A stretch of 64,000 bases of DNA. It comes from Planktothrix sp. PCC 11201 (GTDB lineage Bacteria > Cyanobacteriota > Cyanobacteriia > Cyanobacteriales > Microcoleaceae). A model generated the notes under the pieces. It ran no database searches. It worked only from the letters and a program-made list of their open reading frames with translations, and had not been told where the DNA came from. The stretch is taken from assembly GCF_900009135.1 (NCBI RefSeq), contig NZ_LT797701.1, forward strand, positions 734,884-798,883, in the 5' to 3' direction. Position numbers and translations under genes: made by a program. This document shows positions 28,454 through 36,933 of this stretch, in pieces (positions within the stretch are counted from its first letter, which is position 1; every line of letters starts with the position of its first letter).

Positions 28454-29401
28454 TTATAATTGGGCTAAACGAATACCAGTGGAGACAAATTTTGCAGTCC
28501 AAAACTCTAATTCCGGGTTAGCTATTTGGGTTTTAACTGCTTCTAAAACCCGTAATGCTTCGGCTTCAGATTCGGTTAAGGCGAAAACCGTTGGCCCGGA
28601 ACCGGACATCATGGTTCCCAGAACCCCCTGGGACTCAAAGGCTTGTCGCAGTTCCAGGACTTGGGGATGTTCGGGTAAGGCAACTTTCTCTAAATCATTG
28701 TGCAGTAATTTACCAATTTCCGCGCCATTTCCGTGCATAATGGCAGAAACCATTGGCCCCGAATGGACTCGGTGTTGACGAGTTTCTAAATCTTCAGCTT
28801 GGGAAATATAGGTCTGGCTAAACTGTTGACGATAGGTTTTATAGGCCCAAATCGTAGAAATTCCCAAGTTCCGATATTTGGCTAAAACCACATACAAATG
28901 ATCTAAATTTTTCAGGGGAGAAAGTTCTTCCCCCCGTCCGGTAGCTAAGGCTGTTCCTCCTTGAATACAAAAGGGAACATCGGAACCAATTTGAGCCCCT
29001 AATACTTCTAATTCGCTTTGAGTTAAGCCCAATTGCCACATCAGATCTAAACCTACTAAAACCGCCGCTGCATCGGTGGAACCTCCGGCTAACCCTGCGG
29101 CAATGGGAATATTTTTTTTGATGTTAATTTCTACTCCCCCAAATTGTGCCATAGCCTCGGGGAATTGTTTAGCTAATAACGCCGCCGCTCGATAGGCTAA
29201 ATTGGTGTGATCATTAGGAACTTCTGCATGATCACAACGGACACTAATGGTGTCAATTCCAATCGATTGAATATCAATTTGATCAGCTAAACTGATACTT
29301 TGTAACACCATCGCCAGTTCGTGATATCCGTCGGGGCGATCGCCTATAATCTCTAAGTAAAGGTTGATTTTTGCCGGAGCAATTAAAGAATAGGAACGCA
29401 T
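28454..29401 (-). CDS. ispE: 4-diphosphocytidyl-2-C-methyl-D-erythritol kinase
   Basis: A GHMP kinase that phosphorylates CDP-methylerythritol in the MEP isoprenoid pathway. At 315 residues it has family length. Visible motifs are APAKINLYLEI at the N-terminus, the ATP loop IPIAAGLAGGSTDAAA near residue 95 and the C-terminal MSGSGPTVFAL. The start is ATG at 29401. It lies between rsmA and the DUF3082 gene, all on the minus strand; an ispE-rsmA neighbourhood is common in bacteria. Confidence 0.96.
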   Translation of the reverse strand: MRSYSLIAPAKINLYLEIIGDRPDGYHELAMVLQSISLADQIDIQSIGIDTISVRCDHAEVPNDHTNLAYRAAALLAKQFPEAMAQFGGVEINIKKNIPIAAGLAGGSTDAAAVLVGLDLMWQLGLTQSELEVLGAQIGSDVPFCIQGGTALATGRGEELSPLKNLDHLYVVLAKYRNLGISTIWAYKTYRQQFSQTYISQAEDLETRQHRVHSGPMVSAIMHGNGAEIGKLLHNDLEKVALPEHPQVLELRQAFESQGVLGTMMSGSGPTVFALTESEAEALRVLEAVKTQIANPELEFWTAKFVSTGIRLAQL

Positions 29402-29424
29402 TTTTATTCGGAATTAGGATAGAT

Positions 29425-29448
29425 AGACGCGCCGTGGCACGTCTCTAC
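29425..29448. repeat. Dispersed palindrome of the GACGTGCC/GGCACGTC type
   Basis: AGACGCGCC and GGCACGTCTCTAC form an imperfect hairpin between ispE and rsmA. It resembles a dispersed intergenic palindrome known from many cyanobacterial genomes. No gene fits in this 75-bp gap. Confidence 0.55.
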
Positions 29449-29476
29449 AGGGGGGAAGGAAATAGATAGACTGTTT

Positions 29477-30313
29477 TTAATCAGTGACTAAATCCGTTAT
29501 TTCCATCAAGTTAGCTAAATTAACCCATTGTTCAACGCTGAGGTCTTCGGCGCGAACTTGGGGGTTAATCTCTAATTGTTCCAGTAATTGGGTTAATTGA
29601 TCTCGACTGATCACACTTTGTAAATTATTTCTTAACATTTTTCGTTTACTGGAAAATCCTAATTTGAGTAAGGTTTCCAAATATTGGGGGTTGGTGGCGG
29701 GATGGGCAATGGCACGGGGACTTAAACGCAACACCGCAGAATCGACTTTTGGGGCTGGATAAAAGGCCTTGGCGGGGACATCACAGATATATTCACAGTT
29801 AGCCAAATATTGGACTCGCACCGACAACGCCCCAAAGGTTTTAGACCCAGCATTGGCCGTGATTCGTTGGGCGACTTCTTTTTGAACTAACAGGACAATT
29901 AATTCATAAGGGTGAGGATTAGGCTCAGAAATCGTTCCTAACAATTGTTCAACAATCGGCCCAGTAATATTATAGGGAATATTGGCAACGACTTTATTCG
30001 GATTTTGAAACTTAGGAAAACCCTGGAGTTGACCCTGAATATCTAAGGTCAAAATATCCCCTTCTAGTAATAAAAAATTATCCCGATTACCGAATCTTTT
30101 AACTAGATTTTGAGATAAATCCCGATCAATTTCCACCGCCACAACCGACCGAGCTACCGATAATAATTGCGTGGTTAAAATCCCAGTTCCTGGGCCAATT
30201 TCCAAGAGACAATCCGATGGGGATAATAGGGCAGATTTAACAATTTTACTCAGGGCTTTTTCACTGCGTAACCAATGTTGAGCGAATTGTTTGCGGGGTT
30301 GGGGCGATCGCAT
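29477..30313 (-). CDS. rsmA: 16S rRNA dimethyladenosine transferase
   Basis: It dimethylates two adjacent adenines near the 3' end of 16S rRNA. The protein is 278 residues. The SAM site LEIGPGTGILT lies near residue 38 and the NIPYN catalytic motif near 110. The substrate-side segment ending in PAPKVDSAVLRL is near 190. The start is ATG at 30313, which overlaps a HIP1 site. It is divergent from the TPR gene. Confidence 0.96.
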   Translation of the reverse strand: MRSPQPRKQFAQHWLRSEKALSKIVKSALLSPSDCLLEIGPGTGILTTQLLSVARSVVAVEIDRDLSQNLVKRFGNRDNFLLLEGDILTLDIQGQLQGFPKFQNPNKVVANIPYNITGPIVEQLLGTISEPNPHPYELIVLLVQKEVAQRITANAGSKTFGALSVRVQYLANCEYICDVPAKAFYPAPKVDSAVLRLSPRAIAHPATNPQYLETLLKLGFSSKRKMLRNNLQSVISRDQLTQLLEQLEINPQVRAEDLSVEQWVNLANLMEITDLVTD

Positions 30314-30474
30314 ATAAATAATTAAATAAAAGGAATTACGAATTACGAATGGGGAAATCCGATCAACCGGATAGCTTCACAAATGGCCCGAAGTATGTCA
30401 GTATCAATTTCACCCCTAACCATCGGTTAGGAACTCCTGTGACAACTCGCTCAACTTCTCACACAAAATAGGCC

Positions 30475-31581
30475 GTGTCAAATCGAACTCAATTATTAAT
30501 CAGTAGTGTATTTATGGCTGTGATTGCCATAAGTACACCCCAAATTGCTCAAGCTACGGAAATTGTAGCTCAAGCCAACCCCCAAGCTAACAAACAGCTT
30601 AATGATTTGTTAGAACAGGGTCGGAAGTTGGTGGATTCGGGAGATGTGGAAAATGCCATTAGCATCTATACCCAGGCCGTTACTTTAGATCCTAGAAACC
30701 CGAAAATTTATTCTGGGATTGCCTACCTAGAAGCATTACGCGGTAACTTCCAAGTAGCAGCCCAATATTATCAAAACGCCTTAATCCTAGAACCCAATAA
30801 TGCTGATTTTCAGTACGGTTTAGGGTTTACCCTCGCCAATTTACAACAATATGATGCGGCGGCGGACGCCTATCGTCGAGCCACAATGCTCAAACGAGAC
30901 AATATCCAAGCTCACCAGGGATTAGCAGCCACCCTATTTCGCAAAGGGGACTATGCCGGGGCAATCCGAGCCTATCAAACCCTCCTGACCGTTGATCCGA
31001 GGAATTGGCAAGCCTATTCCGCCATGGGCATGGCGTTTCTGAAGCAAGAGAATGTGATGAAGGCTTTAGAAGTGCTACAACAGGCGGAGATGTTAGCCCC
31101 GAATGAAGCCAGTATCCAGATTAAATTGGGGGCCGCTTTACTCAAATATGGCGATCGCAATGGCGGAATTGCAGCCTTTGAAAAAGCCGCCCAACTCGCC
31201 CCCCGGGATGGCGATGTGCAATTCCAAATCGGTGAAATTTTCAAGGTGGAACAGAACTTTGAAGCCGCCAGCCAAGCCTATGAACGGGCTTTAGCCTTAA
31301 AACCGACCCTGATGGCAGCCAATGCAGCCCTAGGGGAAATTCAACTGGCGAAAGAAGATTATGTCGGGGCAATTATTAGTTATCGTCGGGTGATTGAAAA
31401 TAATCCCGAGGATGCCGGAGCCCACTTTAATATGGGAATGGCCCTCAAAGGTCGGGGAAGTCGGGAGTCACAGGCGATCACATTTTTCCAAAAAGCCCTG
31501 GAACTTTATCAACAACAAGGAAATACTGAAGGGGTGCAAAAAGCCCAAGCTGCCTTAAAGGAATTGCAAAAGAAAAAGTAA
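30475..31581 (+). CDS. Exported tetratricopeptide-repeat protein
   Basis: A 368-residue protein. A signal-peptide-like head ends near QIAQA at residue 27. About eight TPR units follow from residue 45 to the end, with typical A-x-x-x-Y/F and P-x-N/D features (for example ALILEPNNADFQYGLGF). The start is GTG at 30475. TPR proteins are scaffolds, so the partner cannot be read from sequence. A weak hairpin terminator follows, then an L,D-transpeptidase gene, so an envelope role is plausible. Confidence 0.85.
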   Translation: MSNRTQLLISSVFMAVIAISTPQIAQATEIVAQANPQANKQLNDLLEQGRKLVDSGDVENAISIYTQAVTLDPRNPKIYSGIAYLEALRGNFQVAAQYYQNALILEPNNADFQYGLGFTLANLQQYDAAADAYRRATMLKRDNIQAHQGLAATLFRKGDYAGAIRAYQTLLTVDPRNWQAYSAMGMAFLKQENVMKALEVLQQAEMLAPNEASIQIKLGAALLKYGDRNGGIAAFEKAAQLAPRDGDVQFQIGEIFKVEQNFEAASQAYERALALKPTLMAANAALGEIQLAKEDYVGAIISYRRVIENNPEDAGAHFNMGMALKGRGSRESQAITFFQKALELYQQQGNTEGVQKAQAALKELQKKK

Positions 31582-31591
31582 ATAGAAAACC

Positions 31592-31615
31592 GGGGCAGTA
31601 ACTCGCTGCTGCCCT
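31592..31615 (+). terminator. Hairpin after the TPR gene
   Basis: GGGCAG at 31593-31598 pairs with CTGCCC at 31609-31614. The T-tract is short and delayed (ACTTTTC), so it is a weak terminator candidate. Confidence 0.45.
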
Positions 31616-31706
31616 GCTATGATACTTTTCAATTAAGGAACAGTTTGATTTTTACCCAGTCGTATTTTGTAAATACTAAATATTATTTCTAAGTGAGGAG
31701 TCAAAT

Positions 31707-32327
31707 ATGACCATCAAAGTCAGCGCTCAAAGTTTATCTCAATATTTGATTAGCGCTGGTATCGCAATAGCCACGTTATTTTTAGGGGGACAGCAACCCG
31801 GTACCGCCCAAACCGCCCCTGCCACGGAAACCCTGAGTGCGGCTTCCTCTACCCCCATGCCGATTATTCCGAGTCAGTCCCTCAACCCCATGGTTCCCCC
31901 CTTGGATAACCCGGGCTTGTTTTTGCCCTCCTTAGAACAGCCCAAGCGTGTAATTTTACGGTTAGGTCAGCGCCGGGTTTATCTCTATCAAGGAGAACAG
32001 GTGATTGCCAGTTATCCGGTGGCAGTGGGGAAAGAGGGATGGGAAACCCCAACCGGGAATTTTAAAGTCATGCAAAAAATTGAAAACCCGGTTTGGCAAG
32101 ATCCCTGGACGGGAGAAGTCCGTTCTCCCGGGCCAAATACAGCCTTGGGATTGCGTTGGATTGGCTTCTGGACAGATGGAAAAGATTCAATTGGATTCCA
32201 TGGCACCCCCACGGTAAACTCCATCGGACAGGCAGCTTCCCATGGCTGTGTGCGGATGCGAAATGAGGATGTTGTTGCCTTATTTGAACAGGTTGATGTC
32301 GGAACTCCGGTTATTGTTGAACCTTAA
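31707..32327 (+). CDS. L,D-transpeptidase (YkuD domain), exported
   Basis: A 206-residue protein. The signal-like hydrophobic head ends near TAQT at residue 36, followed by a Ser/Pro-rich linker to about residue 78. The YkuD domain runs from residue 80 to the end and holds the catalytic set H165, H179 and C181 in FHGT and SHGCVRM. Such enzymes make 3-3 crosslinks or attach proteins in peptidoglycan. AGTGAGGAG precedes ATG at 31707. A strong terminator follows. Confidence 0.92.
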   Translation: MTIKVSAQSLSQYLISAGIAIATLFLGGQQPGTAQTAPATETLSAASSTPMPIIPSQSLNPMVPPLDNPGLFLPSLEQPKRVILRLGQRRVYLYQGEQVIASYPVAVGKEGWETPTGNFKVMQKIENPVWQDPWTGEVRSPGPNTALGLRWIGFWTDGKDSIGFHGTPTVNSIGQAASHGCVRMRNEDVVALFEQVDVGTPVIVEP

Positions 32328-32353
32328 TCTAGTTTAGATATTATTGAGATTTT

Positions 32354-32396
32354 GGGGAATCAGGGAATGTTAAAGTCTCTCCTGATTCCTTTTTTT
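32354..32396 (+). terminator. Rho-independent terminator after the L,D-transpeptidase
   Basis: GGAATCAGG at 32356-32364 pairs perfectly with CCTGATTCC at 32381-32389, followed by eight T with one break. Confidence 0.8.
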
Positions 32397-32458
32397 ATTG
32401 TCTCTCAAGGGCAGATTAGGGTTATGATTTGGAAATCAATACTCATTCAAGGGGAAGA

Positions 32459-33016
32459 ATGATGGTGCGGAAACGTCTTTCCGATATGGTACGCCAGGAA
32501 ACGGAAAAAAGTTCAACGGCTGAAGTGGAAATTGTCCCGAATGAAAGTGTGGTGGTGACTGAATCAACCGCCTCACCTACAACATCGGTGATACAACCGG
32601 ACTTAGAGGAGAAAATTGTTGAGTTGAAATCGGCTTTAGAAACGGTTCAAAATCAAGAGCGATCGCTTCAAGAAAAAATATTACAATTACAAGCGGAATT
32701 AAACGACAGAAATCAATTTATTGCTCGGATGAAAACTGAAATTCAAGAAGCGGATTTAAAAGGAAAATTACAAAAAGCTCAAGATGCAGCCTTACAATTA
32801 TCTGAGGTGAATTCTAAATTAATTGCGGAATTGAAAACCCTAAAACAAGAAAATGAATCGTTGAAAACAGCCTTGGAACCCAAAGCTCAACCTTTACCTT
32901 TGCCCCCGAAAGCGATCGAAAAACCCAAAGCCCATCCATTAGCCCGTCGTCCCTATTCTTCCACATCTCAACCCGTTTCCGGTGAGGATTTTTCTGATAG
33001 CACTTGGTTACTTTAG
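32459..33016 (+). CDS. Unknown coiled-coil protein
   Basis: About 185 residues. A basic N-terminus (MMVRKRLSDMVRQE) leads into an acidic low-complexity part. A long heptad-rich coiled coil spans about residues 55-145 (EEKIVELKSALETVQ and similar), and the tail is Pro/Ser-rich. The start is ATG at 32459 after GGGGAAG; an in-frame TTG at 32429 has no ribosome site. I recognise no family; a structural or partner-binding role is possible. Confidence 0.7.
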   Translation: MMVRKRLSDMVRQETEKSSTAEVEIVPNESVVVTESTASPTTSVIQPDLEEKIVELKSALETVQNQERSLQEKILQLQAELNDRNQFIARMKTEIQEADLKGKLQKAQDAALQLSEVNSKLIAELKTLKQENESLKTALEPKAQPLPLPPKAIEKPKAHPLARRPYSSTSQPVSGEDFSDSTWLL

Positions 33017-33055
33017 ATCCCTATAGCAATCCTAAATGATTGGTGATAAATATAA

Positions 33056-33074
33056 GGGCGAGAAAACCTCGCCC
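33056..33074. repeat. GGGCGAG/CTCGCCC dispersed hairpin
   Basis: A perfect 7-bp palindrome with a five-base loop, between the coiled-coil gene and the split protease gene. A near copy is at 47327-47345. The convergent position suggests use as a terminator. Confidence 0.65.
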
Positions 33075-33104
33075 CTACAATGACGATGATAAATCGGTTA
33101 ATAT

Positions 33105-33820
33105 CTAAGCGGGATTAGCTTGCAAAGATTCATCTAACAGACGACGAATTGATGCTTTTTCAATAAACCCCACTAACACCCCATTCCGAACAACTGGGAC
33201 TTCATTTAACTGTTGTTGTTCCAGTAAATTCACGACTTCTAATAGGGATTGTTTAGCATCAATGATTGTTGTGAATTCAACGGGTTTCATGACTGTTTCA
33301 ATATGAGTTAACGGCCATTGCGCGGTGGGAATAAGTTTAAGGTCATCTCCGCTAATTTGACCGACTAATTTGCCTACTTCATTGATGACTAAAAATTGTT
33401 GAATTGCAGGTTTCCCAATAATATAATCATTGACAAAGTTTCTTAATGAAATGTCTTGAGAAACCACGGAATTTTGATTCACTAAAGCATCCTCGGCGGT
33501 AAAACCCGATAATTTATTCCGCAGCTTGGCATCTTTGGCTAAAATCCCGGCATTACTAAATACAAACCACCCAATCAAAATTGTCCAGAAATTAGGAGAC
33601 CCACCGGAGGTTAACAGAGGTAAAAATCCCAAGGAAATTCCGATTAAACCTAATCCTTGACCCGCCCGACTGGCAAAGATAGTCCCCTGATATTGATTCC
33701 CGGTAATTTTCCAAACCAACGCCTTGAGAATATTCCCACCATCAAGGGGTAAACCAGGAATTAAATTAAAGACCGCTAAGGCTAAATTAACATAAGCTAA
33801 AAGATTTACTAAAGCCGATA
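33105..33820 (-). pseudogene. Site-2-protease/CBS gene, 3' part, cut by IS630-type element
   Basis: From the border it reads SALVNLLAYVNLALAVFNLIPG (in two parts), then LPLDGGNIL, the second M50 motif, whose aspartate binds the zinc of HExxH in the intact enzyme. Two CBS domains fill the C-terminal 130 residues (ending near residue 373 of the joined protein). Removing the element and one TA joins it in frame with 35008-35415. Alone it lacks HExxH and should be inactive, although an internal ATG near the border is open. Confidence 0.9.
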
Positions 33821-35007
33821 AGCTGTTAAGCATCTAAATAGGGTATAATGAAAAACTAAGTTTAGAAAAATCAATAAAAATATGCCTGCTAAAAATCACT
33901 TAAATGAAAAGCAAGTAGAGAAACTACAGAAAAGATTGAAAGAGGAAGAAAATGGACAAATTAGAGAAAGAATCTTGATTCTACTATTGCTAAATGATGG
34001 TAAAAAACAAAGTGAAATTGCCAATTTTTTGGGATGTTCAATAAATAAAGTATGTTATTGGTGTGTACATGGAGATCCGGACAAGTTAGAAAGCCTAAAA
34101 GATGAAAGAATGAAAGGAAATTATAGAAAAGCCACAGATAAATATATAGAGATATTATTAGAAACTGTAGAAAAAGAACCGGAAGAATTAGGATATGAAT
34201 TTGGGAGATGGACAGGAGAAAGATTGGCAACTTATTTAGAACAAATCACAGAAATAAAATTAAGTGGTTCACAAGTGAGAAGGATATTAAAGAAAAAAAA
34301 GTATGTTTACTTGTGGGCAAAGTATAGCTTGGAAGAGAAAAGAGATCCAGAAAAAAGGAAATTATTTAAAAATAAAATAGAAGAGTATTTAAAAATAACA
34401 AAAGAAAGTCCAGAACAATTACAGGTATGGTTTTGGGATGAAAGTGGATTTAATTTAAGAGTAATAAAAAGAAAGAACTGGTGTAAAAAAGGAAAGAGGA
34501 GAAAGATTAGAGGAGACAGAAGAAAAGGAAAAGTTAATGTTATGGGAGGATTGAGGTACTCGGACAAAAAAAGATTTGTAGAATTTCTGGATAAAGGGAA
34601 TGCAAATAATTTTTATCAAGTGTTAAAAAGTTTTTATCAAGAGCTAATTCATGAGTGGGTATTAGCGGGAAATCAAGCAGAAGAATTTGTAGAAAAAGGA
34701 GCCAAGATTGTCATTATTCTTGATAATGCAAGTTTTCACAAAAAAGAAGAATACCTAGAAAAAATCAAAGCAGAAATGCCGAATATCTATTTAGAATTTC
34801 TTCCAGAATATAGTCCAGATTATAATTTAATTGAATTGGTCTGGCATTCAGCTAAAGAATATATTGCTAATCGACTCTTTAAATCAGTTGATGAGCTAGA
34901 GTGTTTATTGCATCAGCTTTTAAATGAGGGACAGTTATCTATTAAATGGGGACGTAAACTTAAAAACAAAGGTAATGCTATAATCACAGTTTAAATGCAC
35001 AACAGCT
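33821..35007 (+). mobile_element. IS630-family insertion sequence
   Basis: A 1187-bp element flanked by TA at 33819-33820 and 35008-35009, the target duplication of the IS630/Tc1 group. The ends are inverted repeats: the left begins AGCTGTTAAGCATCTAAA and the right, read inward, AGCTGTTGTGCATTTAAA, with two or three mismatches. It carries one intact transposase gene and is visibly more AT- and purine-rich than its surroundings. It looks recent. Confidence 0.93.
33882..34994 (+). CDS. IS630-family transposase
   Basis: A 370-residue DDE transposase. The N-terminal helix-turn-helix region is near residues 25-60 (KKQSEIANFLGCSINKV). The catalytic acids are D in FWDESGF near 182, D in IILDNASFH near 280 and E in YSPDYNLIELVWHSAKEY near 318, in the D-D-E spacing of the family. 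It is a single open frame without the frameshift found in some relatives. The gene nearly fills its element and disrupts a membrane protease gene. Confidence 0.95.
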   Translation: MPAKNHLNEKQVEKLQKRLKEEENGQIRERILILLLLNDGKKQSEIANFLGCSINKVCYWCVHGDPDKLESLKDERMKGNYRKATDKYIEILLETVEKEPEELGYEFGRWTGERLATYLEQITEIKLSGSQVRRILKKKKYVYLWAKYSLEEKRDPEKRKLFKNKIEEYLKITKESPEQLQVWFWDESGFNLRVIKRKNWCKKGKRRKIRGDRRKGKVNVMGGLRYSDKKRFVEFLDKGNANNFYQVLKSFYQELIHEWVLAGNQAEEFVEKGAKIVIILDNASFHKKEEYLEKIKAEMPNIYLEFLPEYSPDYNLIELVWHSAKEYIANRLFKSVDELECLLHQLLNEGQLSIKWGRKLKNKGNAIITV

Positions 35008-35415
35008 TAAAGCACCCGTTACTATCAAATAGGAGCCAATAAAATGCAACCCCAAAAATAATAATAAACTGACTAAAGGCCCGGCAATGGCAATCCAAAA
35101 AGCCCCGGCGGGTGTTTTCGCTTCTTGGTCTAACCCGGCTAATCCCCCAAATAAAAATAACGTAATAGATTTAACCTGAATTCCTTGTTTGATTGCTACA
35201 AAACTATGTCCTAATTCATGGGCTAAAACCGAAGCAAATAGGAGTAATGCGGCAATTAATCCGAGGAATAATGACAGTCCTAAACCTAATTGGGGAAATT
35301 GAGACCCCAAATTCCCCCCATAACTGAGGGTCATTAATCCCAGAATCAGAAACCAAGAAAGGTTAATATAAAATGGGATACCGAATAAATTACCGACGCG
35401 AATAGAGCCATTCAT
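35008..35415 (-). pseudogene. Site-2-protease/CBS gene, 5' part, cut by IS630-type element
   Basis: It codes the first 136 residues of an M50 metalloprotease: MNGSIRVGNLFGIPFYINL, membrane segments, HELGH at residues 66-70 with the catalytic glutamate, and AIAGPLVSLLLF. It then runs into the IS end and adds a short foreign tail to 34984. Intramembrane proteases of this group cut membrane-bound regulators. The rest of the protein is at 33105-33820; the joined product would be about 373 residues. Confidence 0.9.
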
Positions 35416-35580
35416 GTTGGCTACCTCTTATTAATTATCCAGAAGTAGATTCAACCTCTGGTCTTTTATAAACCTATTGTAACGAATTGTAAACAAACTT
35501 GGCAATCTCCTCTAGGTTGTATATACCAACCTATCAAGTACGGTTTTCCGCTTTTACAATACCGTCACTATCTTTATTCT

Positions 35581-36039
35581 TCAAAATTCTTCAAAGTTTC
35601 CAATAGAGGAATCTTCTACAAGTTCTTTAAAACTATCTGGAAACTTTCCACTTTCAACCATTTTAGTAAAAACCGTATAGCAATCCTTTTTATCTCCTTG
35701 TTTTCGAGGAAACCCTAACCATAAAATAACAATTTCTTTTTCATCTTCATTATACTTAAAAAATAACCTATGTCGCTTCTCTAGGCCCATCTTTTTCACC
35801 CGTTTATAATTAGACAAATCACCATGTAGTTGAAAATAGGTGGCAGTTGGATCTGCGGGAATGATCTCTGTTATTAGTCTTATTAATGATTTTAGCAACT
35901 TGACTTCCGGGTGTTTAGCAAATTCATCTGGGTTTCGCTTTGATTCTAACTTCTTTACCCTAGAAACTAATTCATTATAATATCCTAAAAAAGCGGGATG
36001 AAAGTAGATTTTACACCCATTACAAAGTAGAAAGTTCAT
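35581..36039 (-). CDS. YhaV-like toxin of a type II toxin-antitoxin system
   Basis: A 152-residue protein. It starts LLCNGCKIYFHPAFLGYYNEL, matching the NGW-x-I-x-xHPxF head of YhaV. Later it has RHRLFFKYNEDEKEIVILWL and KKDCYTVFTKMVESGKFPDS, which match the YhaV C-terminal half (FFRY, D-x-Y-x-VF-x-KMLESG). YhaV toxins are RelE/ParE-fold ribonucleases. It lies 14 bp after an unknown 229-residue gene, its likely partner, rather than after a PrlF-type antitoxin. The family is assigned from memory of motifs. Confidence 0.75.
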   Translation of the reverse strand: MNFLLCNGCKIYFHPAFLGYYNELVSRVKKLESKRNPDEFAKHPEVKLLKSLIRLITEIIPADPTATYFQLHGDLSNYKRVKKMGLEKRHRLFFKYNEDEKEIVILWLGFPRKQGDKKDCYTVFTKMVESGKFPDSFKELVEDSSIGNFEEF

Positions 36040-36053
36040 AGTGTTTGATCTGC

Positions 36054-36743
36054 TTAAATCCCCTTAAGAAGTTGATTCAACTCCAAATTCATTTCCTCTG
36101 TATAAGGAACCAAATTATCATGATTTTTTTTAACATCCTCATTTATAAAGTTAAGAAATTCGCGACAATGACCATCATCTAAAAATAACTTTTCGTCTTC
36201 AGGATCATCAGCGTTAACCACAGCATTTATAAACTTTGAAGCAGTTTTAAATAAATGAAAATAAACTTTCTTAAAGGGAGGTAAATAACCAGAGTTTTTC
36301 TTATCGTTAAGCAAACCTTCGACTAAAATATCTGGTTTAAGTAATGCCAGTGAGGTAGTTAGTTCCTCAAAGTTTTCTCTCTGTTTACAGGGAAGATCGC
36401 ACCAATACTGTTCAACAATTTCTATCAAAATTAAATTAATAGCCACCAGTATTTCAAGTTGACGCTTAAGCTTTTTATTGATTTTACGAATATTTTTTGT
36501 TCTAAGAGGGCGGATACTTCTGCAAAGCTCGGTTTGAAGAGCTAGTAAGCGATTTCTTTTCTTAAAAAAGGGTTCAACCTCTTTTATTTTTTTTCTATAC
36601 ACACCAGGGTTTGCAGCTAGTTCTGTTATGCACTGATGATCTTCTGCTTCAACAACATTAGAGTTAAAACAACGCTCAAACAAATCTATCAAAGATTTTG
36701 GAATCTTTTGGAGTTCGTTTTCCCGCTCTATTATTGTAGTCAC
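36054..36743 (-). CDS. Unknown protein, candidate partner of the YhaV-like toxin
   Basis: A 229-residue, mostly helical, charged protein starting MTTIIERENELQKIPKSLID. The middle is strongly basic (RTKNIRKINKKLKRQLEIL) and the C-terminal third is acidic (NADDPEDEKLFLDDGH). I see no AbrB/SpoVT swapped-hairpin, RHH or HTH motif. It ends 14 bp before the YhaV-like gene on the same strand, the position an antitoxin would take. The start is GTG at 36743. No homologue was recognised. Confidence 0.6.
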   Translation of the reverse strand: MTTIIERENELQKIPKSLIDLFERCFNSNVVEAEDHQCITELAANPGVYRKKIKEVEPFFKKRNRLLALQTELCRSIRPLRTKNIRKINKKLKRQLEILVAINLILIEIVEQYWCDLPCKQRENFEELTTSLALLKPDILVEGLLNDKKNSGYLPPFKKVYFHLFKTASKFINAVVNADDPEDEKLFLDDGHCREFLNFINEDVKKNHDNLVPYTEEMNLELNQLLKGI

Positions 36744-36933
36744 TTGGTTTAAAGGTTCCTTGCAATGACATTCAGAGTTGGCATCTTTTTCTATGCACTA
36801 TTCCCAGAGTATAGAAAAGTGCAGGCACTTCCATAATAGCATTCTATATTGAAGTATTGCAACTATTCGTGAAAAATCTTGCCATTTTGGGTAAAACAGC
36901 ATACTCGCGAATAACGCTACAGTAATTTTCGAC

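Noticed and set aside
33105-33833. C-terminal protease/CBS fragment as an independent CBS protein gene
   Set aside because: Its first residues come from IS sequence and it joins exactly to the upstream half when the element is removed.
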